64,000 nucleotides of DNA. It comes from Lumbricus terrestris (lineage: Eukaryota > Annelida > Clitellata > Crassiclitellata > Lumbricidae). The stretch is from the NCBI GenBank assembly GCA_949752735.1, contig OX457053.1, positions 27,936,997 to 28,000,996 of the forward strand, written 5' to 3'. Positions 38,291-52,034 of this stretch are shown in pieces. The notes under the pieces were generated by a model. It was given only the letters and a program-made list of their open reading frames with translations, made no database searches and was not told the DNA's origin. The position numbers were made by a program, and so were the translations under genes. Position 1 is the stretch's first letter, and the number at the start of each line of letters is the position of its first letter.

Positions 38291-40254
38291 TATAGAAGTA
38301 TGATAAACAGGCAGTCAGCTATACAGTATTACAGTATACACATATATACAGTGAAAGAAAAGTACATGTAATGCAGTGCAGATTGACAAACTAAAGACCA
38401 AACATGAGTGCTGCCTAACATTAATAAGAAAATCAGTTAAAAAAATACATAACGAATCTTTGATTTACAACTCAAACTTTACATGATTCAAACAACATGC
38501 GGCGTCTGAAAAAGACATGCAGAATAATTTAAACCTGCCGCTTGAGCACTTCTTATCGGTTACACCCAATATTAGAATCTTATCAAAAATAGCGATATAA
38601 ACTAAAAAGGCACTGTCGCAGAAAATATACAGCACATCTTGCAGCCATTGAACGCGCTTAGTTAAGCTTAGAAATGGAAATATGAAATTAATAAAACATA
38701 CGACATATGCAAAGACATTGCACGCGGCAGATAAAGTTCTGCTCAAATACGATCAAAGTGAACAAATTGCGCACTTACAACATTTTATACAGACATGTAC
38801 CGTGTAGAAAATTACTGAAAATAATGCAACTCCAAAATAGGTATAGCATTAACATATCTATCACAAAAGCCAGCAGTTATAAGATTTATATACACTGGTC
38901 CATTTGTATGAAATCTCCTGCACCTCGTATACTCTCTCTATCTCTCTCTTACTCTTGTCCCCATTAGAAAAAGGAAATTTGTGTGCTTGATGAATTAATT
39001 ATCCAGTCCTAAGTAAATGCCCAATAATGAAATTAATAGCAATAATAGGCATAATGGCAATAAAAAATAATAAAGCAATTAATAAAGTAAATAACATCAA
39101 TTAATTGATCAGGATTTCAATAATGCAACCAACATTATTTCTTACTAGTGACATTGTCTTAAGGAAAAACAATGCAGATACAAAATGGTCCCTTTCATTG
39201 CATAACTTACTCAAATGCCTGCAAGCTATAACCGCTTTTGCACACTATAATGTTCAATGTGCTTCTCCTGCAAGCAAATCTTGAGAGCTGGACCATAAAT
39301 AATTCACCAACACAACACTATTGTTGACAAAAATACCGAGGATGTAGGCCGATCGAGCAATATACTTTGAGTATGGGGACTCAGCATTATCCTCTACCAA
39401 TGAGCTTGCCATCTGTGAACCATGTACCACCTTAAAGGAAGTGTCAGACAAGGGCAGAGCGGATACAGAAATTTTCGATGGGGCAGGGGCCAAAATTTAA
39501 ATTTAGGGTCTTGGGCCAGGAAAAGTTTTTCGTCTTGGTCGCCGAAAAGTCTGATGACCTTATTTTTAGTCATCAGTCATCCTGTTTGGAGTAATGGCCT
39601 CTCTAGTATCCTGCCTTTTTCTCCCGCTGCATTGATTTAACGGCCTGCTGAAATCAAATGGGTGGGTCACGTCCCATGCGCTTTTTAAATGGAGGCCATG
39701 GCCGGATTGACCCCTTGGATCCGCAACTGGAGTCAGAAGCACCTGTGGTAACTTCTAATAGCTTGGACTTTTCAACATCCAATATCAGCGGTGTGACTTG
39801 CATTATTAAATGGCTACTTATTCAGTTACAAAATTCAAGCGATCTGTACATGATATATTTTCAGAGCAACCATAAAAAAACTGACTGTGACCGACAAGCA
39901 GGTGTTCTATAGCATGTATTTACAGAAAGCCAGCATCAGAAACTGTTCAGTCATTAAATATTTGCAATTCAAAAACCTTGGCAAAATTACAAAAGAATGT
40001 ACAAGTATAGACAAAAAAATACTGATCTTACTGCTCAGTAAGCTGATATTGAAAACACAACTGGAAACAACAAACAGGTTTGTCTAGTTAAGGCACCAGT
40101 GGAAGTGTGGATATAACTTTTCATCTTCTGTGCCAAACCAAATGGCACAGCCACATCATCCACATTTTTCAACGGCTATCGCGGTATAAGCATCATCACG
40201 ATGTTACCCGAAAGCATCTACAATCAGTTTCCAACGCCTTGGCTTGTTCAATTC
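38291..40254. other. Region downstream of the receptor kinase gene; 3' UTR possible
   Basis: This follows the stop codon of the minus-strand receptor gene, so its right part should contain the 3' UTR. I do not find a polyadenylation signal I would trust. A damaged copy of the GGCGGAG MITE core lies near 39,464-39,590. Short open frames are unsupported. Confidence 0.4.
39464..39590. mobile_element. Partial MITE core related to 34,861-35,166
   Basis: It contains GAAATTTTCGATGGGG, CGCCGAAAAGTCTGATGACC and TTTTTAGTCATCAGTCATC, matching the palindromic core (GTCATC arms, GGCGAAAA) of the complete element. No terminal inverted repeats are seen. Confidence 0.4.
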
Positions 40255-40660
40255 TCAAACCAGCGTACTGTAGGAAGATGCGACCGACAAATAATCCGGG
40301 GTGTAACTCTCACAATTAGCGGCAGCGGCCTCAGGATAGCATCGGGAGTCGACCGGATAAAGATAACCGTGGCCACGAACATCGGAATTTATGTACTTCA
40401 TGTTACGTCCAGCCGGATGCTGGATGTCTTCCAGCATTTCCGGAGTGTTCTGTATCACAGTGGCTTCCGGATATCGTGAGTCGAGTGGACAAAGATAACC
40501 CTGGCTCTGAAAGTCTGCGTTAATGTATTCCACGTCGAGGCCGACCGCATGCTGCGCGCATTCCATCTTCGCGATGATGTTTCGTATCCAATCGACCAAT
40601 TCGTCGAACGTTGGCCTCTGCGTGTGATCGGGATTCCAACAGTGCAGCATTATTTTGTAG
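40255..40660 (-). CDS. MET-like: MET-like exon 16: end of kinase domain and docking tail
   Basis: Begins at acceptor TTTGCAG|CTACAAA and ends at TGA (40,255-40,257); residues 819-953. It opens with kinase subdomain XI ([16 protein letters not shown], with the conserved CW and RP). The tail has a direct repeat of 44 residues: 855-898 and 899 onward, each with QH..G...(E/K)YIN(A/S)D, then GYL.P.DSR and PEA. Tyrosines 864 and 908 sit in YIN, the pYxN consensus of the Grb2 SH2 domain. Human MET uses a bidentate YVHV/YVNV site at this place. Further tyrosines (874, 918, 920, 938, 942, 949) are available. The last intron is 40,661-41,624. Confidence 0.95.
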
Positions 40661-43600
40661 CTGCAAAGCAAATGTTAAGGCTTCATCGATGAGAAACTTA
40701 TAAGGTAGAGAGCTTCTTTAATTAAGTAAATTGCAAATCTGTCTTTTATACACACAAACATTGATTATGTTTCAATTGGGGTCTTGCTGTTGTGATGTGT
40801 AAACAAGTGATCCAAGCGCTAGTACATAGGGCAGCTGAAAATGCTTATGATTATTACAATTATTATTATTGCAACTATTATAATTATCATAACTAACATT
40901 ATTATCATTATTATTATTATTATCATTAATTATTATTATTATTACTGTATTACAACTATTATTATTATCATTATTATTATAACTATTACTATTATTATCA
41001 TCATTATTATTATCATAACTATTACTATTATTATCATCATCATCATTATTATTAAAACTGACTATTATTATTTTACTATTATCATCATCATTATTATTAT
41101 AACTACTACTATTATTGATTAGCTCTATAGATGATGTACATTTATACCACGTCTGGACACAAAAATGCGGATAGCAATTGGTCTATAAAAGAACATTCTT
41201 ATCTTACCTTATTTTTATTGCTATTATAATTATTACTATTATTGTTATCATTATTATAACTATAATCACTATTGTCGTTATTGTTATTGTCATTGTTGTT
41301 ATTATCATTATTATTATCATCATCGTCGTCGTCGTTGTTGATGTTGTTGCTTTGATGATGTTGTTATTATCAATGTCTATGTTTTAACACCCCAAGTACA
41401 CATCATACTTTGGCATTTTAATCATACTTAAACCAAACCGATTTATAAATCATCTCAAAAGAACAGACAGCAAGAAACAGATAAGCCTACAAGTCCCCCA
41501 GTATGATGTTTCTTTTCTTTTCCCAAGGTGCAAATGATTCGTCAGGAAAATATAAAACATGACGATAATATAAATATTATTAGTATTAAAACAGTAAGTG
41601 AATAAGTTTGCGCTGTTGGCTCACAGTGAATCCGGACAATAGGACGGCTGTAGCATTCGTCTTCCAGACTTTATGTACTTGATGATATCCCAGTTATCCA
41701 CTTCTGGATAGGGACAGATTCCTCGTGTCATCAGTTCCCAAAGAACCACTCCAAATGACCACTGCAATGAGAGGACAAAATGACCACTTCAGTTAGCCAC
41801 AAATGACCACTAAAATGAGCAATAAACGACTACTTCACTTAGCTATAAATGACCAATTCAATGAGCAACAAATGACCACTACAATGAGCAAAAAAGTAAC
41901 TATGTCAGTTAGCCACAAATGACCACATTGGCCAGCAATGAAATGAGCAACAAATGACTACTTCAGTTAGCCACAAAGAATCAGTTCAATGAGCAACAAA
42001 TGACCACGTCAGTTAGCTACAAAGAACCAGTTCAATGAGCAACAAATGACTAATTCAGTTAGCTACAAAGAACCAGTTCAATGAGCAACAAATGACTAAT
42101 TCAGTTAGCTACAAAGAACCAGATTCAATGAGCAACAAATGACTACATCACTTAGCAACAAATGTCTACAACAATGAGCCACAAATAACTGTTTTAATGA
42201 GCAATTTAAGACCACTACAGTAAGCAAAAAGAACCAGTTTCATTATCAAACATAATAAAGAGTCGCATGTACAGAAAATGTTATAATCCCTCCTTTTGAA
42301 TGGCCCACACTGAGAAAAGCATGCTACAAATGGTCCGATAAAATTATGACGTAAATTAAAGGCATTTCTTTCCCACGGAGGTTTTCGTGCTGAGGGTGCT
42401 TCTGAATAATCATTCTGTGAAAAGCGCCATATAAATTTATTGAAAGAATACAATAAAAATACATTCAATAGGATGCTGCGTCAGATTTCTCCACTTACAA
42501 CATCTGTCCTTGTGCTGTAGATTCCTTTTTCCAGGCTTTCCAGGGCCATCCACTTCACTGGCAGTTTGGCTTTTCTATCGTCGCTGCTGTAGTAGTCGCT
42601 CTCGTAAATATCTCGAGACAAACCAAAGTCTGCAACCTTCACCAACATATCGTCATCTAACCTACAAGAAGTACACGCACAAATCACATTGTCGTAGAAA
42701 TATCATGACAGGAAATTGAGTTGAGACCATGATCTAGTGGTGATCACATTTCCCACAAAAACAAAAGAAAAGAGTTGAGCAAGAAAGTTAGAAAAGACTA
42801 TTGTATCCTTTATGATATTTAACTTCAAATGTATACACTTATTCACAAAAAACAGAGAAAAGAGTTGATCAAGAAAGTTAGAAAAGCACTGTTTACCCTT
42901 CATGAAATTTAATTTAAAATGAAATCACATTTTTTACGAAAACAAAGAAAAGAGTTAGTCAAGAAAGTTAGCTATTTTTCCCTTCATACCATTTAACGTC
43001 AAACGAAATAATATTTTTAAAAAAAAAACAATGAAAAGAGTTGGTCAGGCAAGTTAGAAAAACACTAATATTTCACCTTTATGATATATAACTTCAAATG
43101 AAATCATATATCAACTTACATGCAGTTGCGAGCGGCTAAGTCTCGGTGGACAAATTTAAGGTTTGCCAAATAATTCATCCCATCAGCAATCTGCATACCA
43201 AACTCCATCAAGTTTTTCACCGTAGGACTCTGAAACACGCATAATCAAAACGATATCAAACAGTTTTCATAAACAGGATGGCACTAAAAGTTCTAGAGAT
43301 CTAAGCTTACACATTTACAGTTAATTTACTACTTTAATTTAGCATAATAACTTACAATGTTCTGAACTTCTCACAGAAAAAATAGAGTGTTAGGGTTTTG
43401 TTTGATGACCAGCCAGAAAACTTGTCAGATATTTACGCAGCTTAGGCTGTTTAGCAATTCTCCATTAAATCGCGATTTATTTACTCGAGTGATGTCCATT
43501 CAAAAACATCCATTCCAAGAATGTGCACGGTGCCTCCTCTTCAAGAGACCTAATCCAAGGCACCATTATCATAAAGTCACGGACCTCATTATAACGAGTG

Positions 43601-45394
43601 CCTCTAGTGTAACAGAGCAACAGTTCTCAACCATGTGAGACACACGCATACTGACAAAGTGACAAATTCTGAGTCTCGGACCCGGACCACTGCTGAAATT
43701 TTGTACTGATGGCGCACTATCGTGACTGTGTGACCCAATAATAGTCTATTGAAAATGCATTTAAGGCGCCCCTGTAATGGCATGGCTGTGCTACTGCGCC
43801 ATATAAATTGTCGTAATTATTATTATTATTAAACAAACCGACTTAAATAAAACAGAAGGACTTTTCATAAATCAGCGTAACACTAGTTTCACATAGCCAT
43901 AATTTTACCTGTTTCTATTCTTTTAATTAAGAAACATATAAATTTCAGGACTTGCTGAGGACCACCAAGCAGATGGCCGCATATTTTTAGTAAATTTTAA
44001 GGTGTGTACACACCAACCGAAAAAATAGACTTTTACAACTGAAATTTTCTGATGACTTTTTCAGTCATCAAAATTTCTGACGATTTTTTTTAGTCATCGC
44101 CTACTTTCCTTACCCTTTTTGGGCTCGGAATACGTTCGCGGCAGTCCAAAGACCACTAGTTTCCGCGATTTTCGACAATTTTCTGCTTGTAATTTAATTT
44201 CTCACACATTTTAAAAAATAAATTCTTTGTGAGGCGAGTATACGTGCATACCCAAGTGTACCCTTGTGTTCAGCATAATAGCGATGCCGTTTTTCCCAGG
44301 AGGTGAGTACGTGCTGTATACCTGTGTATACTCTAGAGTAAAGCTCTGTAACTAAATGACAAGAGGACACACAGACGTACATTATCTGCACAACGAATGT
44401 ACGAAAGAAGATCGCCGTGCTTCATGAAGGGTAGAACGACGAGCGGGAATTCCTCTTTGTCGATCACGATTCCGATGAGCTTCAAGACGTGGACGTGATC
44501 GAATTCGCGCATCGTCAGCGCCTCGTCCAGGAACTTCCTGGATTCCGTTGGACTCATGTAAATGCATTCTATGAACCAGAGAACAATGGACATTTATAAA
44601 CAGAATAATAACCAGAGAACAATGGACATCTAAACAGAATTATAACCAGAGAACAATGGACATCTAAACAGAATTATAACCAGAGAACAATGGACATCTA
44701 ATCAGAATAATAACCAGAGAACAATGGACATCTAATCAGAAAAATAACCAGAGAACAATGGACATCTAAACAGAATTATAACCAGAGAACAATGGACATC
44801 TAAACAGAATAATAACCAGAGAACAATGGATATCTAAACAGAATAATAATCATGATGCCAGGAAATAAACAGTAAAAGTGATTTTTTATGCATAATTGCA
44901 TATGCCACTGCTCACAGCTGGAAATGTTATGAAAATCTTACCATTTAAAGAAACATTGCCAAACAGCAGCAACAAAAATAATAGCAGTAATACTAGCAAT
45001 CACATTAATAGTAGTAGTAGTGGTGATAGTAGTAGTAGTAGTAGTAGTAGTAGTATTAATAACAATAATAATAATAATAAAACAGCAATTGCAAAAGCTC
45101 TTCAGTGCTGTAATATGCCGAGCAAATTTCTGTCCAGGGTAACGGCCTGTTGTCATAGACCCTGGTCAAATCGGATCCATCCAACAATAATAATAATATT
45201 AAAATTGATAATAACATTAATAGTAGTAGTAGTATTGGTGGTAGTAGTAGTAGTGGTAGTAGTAGTATTAATAACAATAACATTAAAATTGATAATAACA
45301 TTAGTAGTAGTAGTAGTATTGGTGGTAGTAGTAGTAGTGGTAGTAGTAGTATTAATAACAATAACAATAATATTAAAATTGATAATAACATTAA

Positions 45395-45484
<90 letters not shown>

Positions 45485-48400
45485 GAGTAGTAGTGGTAGT
45501 AGTATTAATAACAACAATAATAATAATAATAATAATAATAAAATTGATGATAACAATAATAATTAGGGCTGATACTGATTAATTTTTTAAAATAAATAAA
45601 TTCCATAAATTTAACATGAAAGGAAATAATAAGACAAGAAGTGATATAGCGGAAGTAGGAATCACCTGTTCAGATAAAGAGAATGCTATTGCACAACAGA
45701 TAAACCTTCACTAGCACCAAACTAAATCTACGCAAGAATGGTAAAAACTCAGCCAGAAGCTAACACCATCCAATATTAATTAATACTACAAACTCTTCCT
45801 CTGTGCAGTTCGTAACTTCATAAGTATCCTTTCATATGAACCCATAGCATGAATCAAAAGACCATTGTATGAACTTAAAAACCAAATGTTGTATGAACTT
45901 AAAAGCCATTGTATGAACCTAAAACCATTGTATGAACTTAAAAGCCATTGTATGAACCCAAAGACCATTGCATGATCATAAAAGCCATTGTATGAACCCA
46001 AAGACCATTGAATGAACCCAGAAACTATTGTGGTGAACGTTTAACATAACTGTCCTTTATTGGTGCACTAGAGTCAGGAGCGCTTCCATGTAGTACCCTT
46101 AAAGCGGTGGTGCTATAGAAATTCTTGAATGAAATCATAAATCTCCTTCGGTTGATTCTCACCAGTTCGACTCTTAAGCGTCTTTACGGCAACCTCCGCT
46201 TCAGCTTTTGGTTCGACCTTTAGGAATCCACGGTAGACGCATCCAAAGTGGCCTAGCAGTTAGAAACAGAAAGATAAGTTAAACAGCATAAAGACAGTAA
46301 TGGGCAATCAAGATTTTGTAACCAATTAATTAGAATAAGTTCGAATTTCAAAATTATTAGGATTACAATTGCCATCGTATGAACCAAAAAACAATGCATG
46401 AACTCAAAAACCACTGCATAAACCCAAAGACCACTGCATGAATTCAAAACCTATTGCTTGAACTCAAAAACCATTGTTTGAACTCAAAGACCATTGTATG
46501 AACCAAAAACCAATGTTGTATGAACGGAACAACATCATAGAAGCCAATGATGACCAAAAACATGGCCGAAGAGTGACCACCCACCTTGACCGATGATGTC
46601 GAGCAAGACGAGTCGATCTCGGCTGATGAGCAGATGTGAGTCGTTGAGCAGACGTCGTGACTCCTCGTCAAGTATCGGTTCACGTGACGCGTGGCTGCTG
46701 GTGACGTGGTGCGTTAGACGATGCTGGATCGCTTCGGAATGCGACAAGTAGGCTGAAGGAAATAAACAGTCAACAACTCATGCTCAGTTGAATATGAGGA
46801 TTTGTGTATAAATATATACATATATATAAAATATAATTATATACATAATATAAATATTGTTTTGTTGAATATGAGGTTTGTGTAAAAATACACACACATA
46901 TATAATTATATGTATATATATATAATATTATATTATACTGTTGAATATGAGGGTTTGTGTATAAATACAAAAATATATATAATATAATTATATATAATAT
47001 TATATTATATTGTTGAATATGAGGGGTTTGTGTATAAATACACACATATACATAATATCTAATTATATATATAATATTATATTATATTGTGGGGTGTGGT
47101 GGTGGAGTGGTTGGTTTTGGCGCCTCGGTGCCAGAGGGTTCCAGGTTTGAATCCTTCTCAAGCCACCGCTTAAAGACCTTGAGCAAGTCCTTCACTCGCA
47201 ATTGCTCATGCGCTTCTGCATGAAACTCCGATTCAGTGTCCACTCTGCAGTCGGGAGCGCCTCTGAGTAGATTCTTGAAGGAGGCTATAACAAGTGCACA
47301 CACAATGTCATACATACATGCATACAACTAGATAAATTGGAAATTAATTAAGTAATCTCATGAAAACATATCCAAGTTACATAATTATAAAGTAGTAGTC
47401 CCCCTTGAAGAGGCACTATATAAATGGATACAACGAATGAAAAGAGCTTACAGTTTGATACAGGGTTGACCCACATGGCCGTCTGGGTCACCCGGTTGGC
47501 TCCGAGGTCGACCTGGCTGCCACCGGAGTACAGAACGTTTGGAACCGTCTGGAACTTCCTTCGGAACGGACCGCGACGAAGACCCTTCATGCAGATGAGG
47601 CAGATGATGACGAAGACGGTGCTCCCGAAAAGAACGGAGAGTACGATCGGCATCCCAAGCGAGAAGACTTGGTCGTATACCCCTCTCGGCTCCTCCGGGG
47701 GTCTGATCTGTCCGGGGTGGAAGACCAGACTTCCAACCCTCACCTGAAAAGGCAGAACAAAGAACATACTCAGTGGCGGTGCAGGTTGCGTCAAGGTCAT
47801 GGGCATAAGAGCTATTAAATTGTGATGGTTTATGCAATGGTTTTGTGGTTCATGCATTGGTTTTTAGGTTCACGCGATGGTCTTTGTGTTCATACAATAG
47901 TTTTTGGGTTCATACAATGGTCTTTGGTTCCTACAATAGGAATTTATGTAATAATAATAATATTAAGAATTCAAAGAAACTTTGGAAGGTCATGAGGCAC
48001 GTCAACAAAATAAACTGGTCAAAAACTAAATATGATGAAGATATTAGAAGTTTCAAAGAAGTTTTGGCAGGTCCTGAGGCATGTTAAGAGTAAAATAGGC
48101 AGTAGGCCAAATGACCTACAGCGACCTATGGTGGTGACGCAACTGAACATACCAAGGGTACCGGTAAGCCAAAAAATGGCCAAAATTTCCAGGATAAATC
48201 AATCCATTCACTGGCAATCTACTCTGGGATAACACGTGGTAACAAAAATGTCACGGTAATGATTACCTTGCCAATGCTGAAGTCTGCTTAGAGCAACGAA
48301 TAAGACAACTACCGTATCCATAATCACGTATCCATGAACTGTGTCCTACCACTATATCTCTCTGGTGCATTGAAATCGGTTGTTCCAGCCAGCAGGTCAG

Positions 48401-51400
48401 CTGGGTCATCGTCAGTCGTGTCACGTTGCACACGTGACCTCCGACCAGCACAATGTAATCGGTCAGAGAGGCCGACAGATTCAAATTCCTTCCCTTTTAA
48501 ACAAACGAGCAGAGATCTTTTAATGAAACACATGGGTTTTGTAGTCATCAAACAGCAAGAAGCACTTTTTATAAGTTGGAGGACATGTCACATGAGGGTC
48601 ACTTTTTCTTAGTTGAAGGACATCAGGGGGGGGCAACAAGGCTAACATTTAATTAACTAAAATCATATATAGAATTGCTATAAATAATTGAATCATAGTA
48701 GAATGTTTGATGTTATTTATAGACATCAAAATAAAATAACTCGTAATAGAAAATAATATCCTGTTCAAATTGTCAATTTTCTCATATACTTTTGCTCATT
48801 CTTTGAGAGATGAGGGCCATTTCTTAGGCCTGGCAGGCCATTTTTGGCCCGTGGGCCACGGGCCAAAAACCACTGATGCCTACATCTGTACCAACATCTG
48901 AACTATTTATATATCACCATTTCTGGTGGCTGTGATGCCCTCATCCTTTATCCAGGCTTGGGACTGGCACTGGCAGAGTGCAACCAGCGGCGTAGTTGTT
49001 CTATAAATGAAGGATGTCAAAAGTTTTATTCCCGAGTGTCCTCTTTACTAGCCATCAATGACGTCGGTCTTCCACAATACTTTTTTTCTCAATTTAATGC
49101 GCTTCGACATGTAATTGCATGCAGTGTGTCACATAGATTAGTATCATTTTCAAATAAACAAAAAATATATACCACAACTGGAATCAATTGCCCATTTATA
49201 TACCACTTCGGCGTGAAACTCCGATGCAGTGTCCGCTCTGCAGTCGGGAGCGCCTCTGAGTAGAGTGCCTGAAGGGGCGCTATAACAAGTGCACATACAA
49301 ACCCCTATTTCTAGTGACTGTGATGTCTACAAGACTGGAACCATACCTGTAGCTTAAGCACGAGGTGACTTGACTCAAGAGGTTCAACACTGTCGTTCTC
49401 TGTATGAGGGAAAACTTCCGGGTCGACGGTGTAACCCAACCGACTGAGATTCGGTTGACTGTCCGGAAAATTCCAAAGATCTCGGACACCATCCATCGCA
49501 AAACGCATCTCAACCGGAAGAATCCAGTTCGTGGATAGCCGTAGGCTAGCGGACTCATTTCTCAAATCTGGAGACTTACAGATCATCGTTGATCCACCGG
49601 GTTTCGCAAGACATGCCTGCAATCAACAATTGTGTGACTTCATTATGCATGTATGTATGTATGTATGTATGTATGTATGTATGTATGTATGTATGTATGC
49701 ATGTTGTATTTATGTATTTATATATGTATCTATGTATGTAGGAACACTTGCTATAGCGCCTCTTCAAGGTTCTACTCGGAGGTGCTCCTGACTACAGTGC
49801 GAACACTGAATCAGAGTTTCACGCCGAAGTGCACAAGCAACTGCGAGTGAAGGACTTGCTCAGGGTCCGTATACATGGCTTCATGAGGTGAATTCGAACC
49901 TGCAACCTTCCGGCTCCAAGGCACCGAGCATACCTGGCAGTGTGCAGTGGCATTAGGATTTGAAACAGCTATTGATTAGCAAACATTGTTGAGATAACAG
50001 AGGCTGGTTGACGCAACCGTGCACAAACGATTCCCATCTTCTTAGAGTTGCTAGAAATCAATCTGACCTAAATGTATTGGCGGTGGTTAAATTGCTCAAC
50101 CAGGAGTTGCTCGATCTCTGAGTTTTCTTCTAAATAATAACGCTTAAGCCTATTATTCTGATGTATCTATAAACAATAGTTGCCAATCACTATTCGGAAA
50201 ATACATTAAATGTATGAAACAAGAATCATATTCATTCATTCATACATACAAGAATGAATATAATATAGCGCCTCTTCCATAGAACTACTCAAAAGTGCTC
50301 CTGACAAGAAAAAAGCATGGCAAAAAGTACAGTTTTGGGTTGAATAAGAAAAGCTTCAGTAAGAAACCCAAGGAAGCAGGCGTAGCACCTGTGGGAGCCC
50401 ATTCCAGACCAGTGGGCCCACCATGGAAACGGCTCGATTCTGCATAGTTGCAGTTCGTGCGAATAGAACCAAGAGCACCCCCCTTCTGTGCAGAACGATT
50501 ATTGTAAAGACAGCACATTTATGGGACAGGTCTTCACTTTTAGGTCGATCTCAAATCCTGCAAGATCCGGACAAATTTAACTACTATACTCATTGGTCAC
50601 AATGACATTTGGGACCATTATATCAAAATCCTCATTCATGCAATGTGTAAAGAAGTAGTAAAGATACGATTCTGAGACTCACATCGTCATATTTTGTTTC
50701 GTTGTGAAGAACATTGACGTAAAGTCGAGGCCGACCTACGCAGTCCAAGTTTTCTCCAGTCACCGTTAGGTTCATACCTCCGCTAAATCACACCAAAAAA
50801 ACAGACAATTTAAAAAAAAATTAATCGCAATTTCATGTTATATACTCAACTCTTTGGTTTTAATTTCTTTTTCAATCCAATTAAAAACAACACATTTTAT
50901 CCAATTTGCACACCCAATGGTTCCGTGGAACACACTTTGGGAGATCTATGGTAGGTTAATATCTGTACAAAGCAAACTGCAGCAGCAAACCAGATTTGGT
51001 GATGGAAAGCCACTGTTAATATGAGGCAACTTGTTAAAAGCGAGGTCAGTGGAAAGTGTAAGGTCACAGGCAAGGTAAGACCATTGGTAAATTGGTGATA
51101 TCAGGCCAAAGCAAAGCCGATAATACTGCTACAGGAAAAGCAAGTTGGATGGTTAAGACCACAGGTTAAGCAAGGTCACTGCTAATGTACACATTGTACA
51201 GTATAACCAATTCCAAGTATTACCAATTCCTAATACCTTCCACACCCTTTATCAGTGGCACAGTTTATTGCCCTCAAGAGAAGGGGAAGATGCGATTACA
51301 GCAGAAACTACATATTGAAGTGTCAGGTCAACTGAGCAACAGAGAGAGGGAGCCACAGTCCATCATGAGGTCGTGAGGGTCAACGGGTGCAATATTAAAT

Positions 51401-51999
51401 GCTGATTACTGGATGGAAATAGCATCCAAACCTGTAATACACAGACCTCTCATTGTCCTCTATGGAGTCCAAGCAAAACCAAATAGAGAAATGAAGAACC
51501 CAAGGATAAATGAAAACGGGTCAGTGTTGTTTCTGTTGTAATAATCAAATCTAATCCATATTCCAACATTTTATACACACACATACGTAAATGTATTTAC
51601 GAAGTTTTTGGTTTCAAACCTCTCAAAATGATTTCCAATTTTATGAATACTTCCGTGGATTTTGAACCGAGTTCATTGAAGCCCCTCCCCTCCGTGACAT
51701 GGAAAACACCTCCAAATTTTTTCCTACTCAGACAATCAATCGTGGAGCGCGGTGGTGTAGTGGTGGCATCATTGACTTGAAGTCAGAAGGTTCGAGGTTC
51801 GAATCCACCTCACGTCGCCGCGTAGGGACCTTGGGCAAGTCCTTCACTCGCAATTGCTCAGCGCATCGGCGTGAAACTCTGTTGCAGAGTCCGCTCTGCA
51901 GTCGGGAGCGCCTCTGAGTAGAGAGCTTGAAGGGGCGCTATAATAAGTGCACACACAAATCATGTTTCTAAACACTTTAATACTGAGAGAGTACTAGGT

Positions 52000-52034
<35 letters not shown>

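Noticed and set aside
43387..43638. 83-codon plus-strand frame in intron 12
   Set aside because: No family resemblance and located in an intron; unsupported.
44896..45582. 228-codon plus-strand open frame
   Set aside because: It is made almost wholly of AGT/AAT microsatellite (Ser, Asn, Val, Ile runs) inside an intron of the receptor gene.
47424..47747. 107-codon plus-strand and 129-codon minus frames over the transmembrane exon
   Set aside because: Shadows of exon 9, whose correct frame encodes the transmembrane helix and joins neighbours in phase.
51744..51830. Functional tRNA gene
   Set aside because: Box A and box B are present, but the sequence continues into the SINE body and tail shared by eight other copies; no cloverleaf acceptor stem closure seen.
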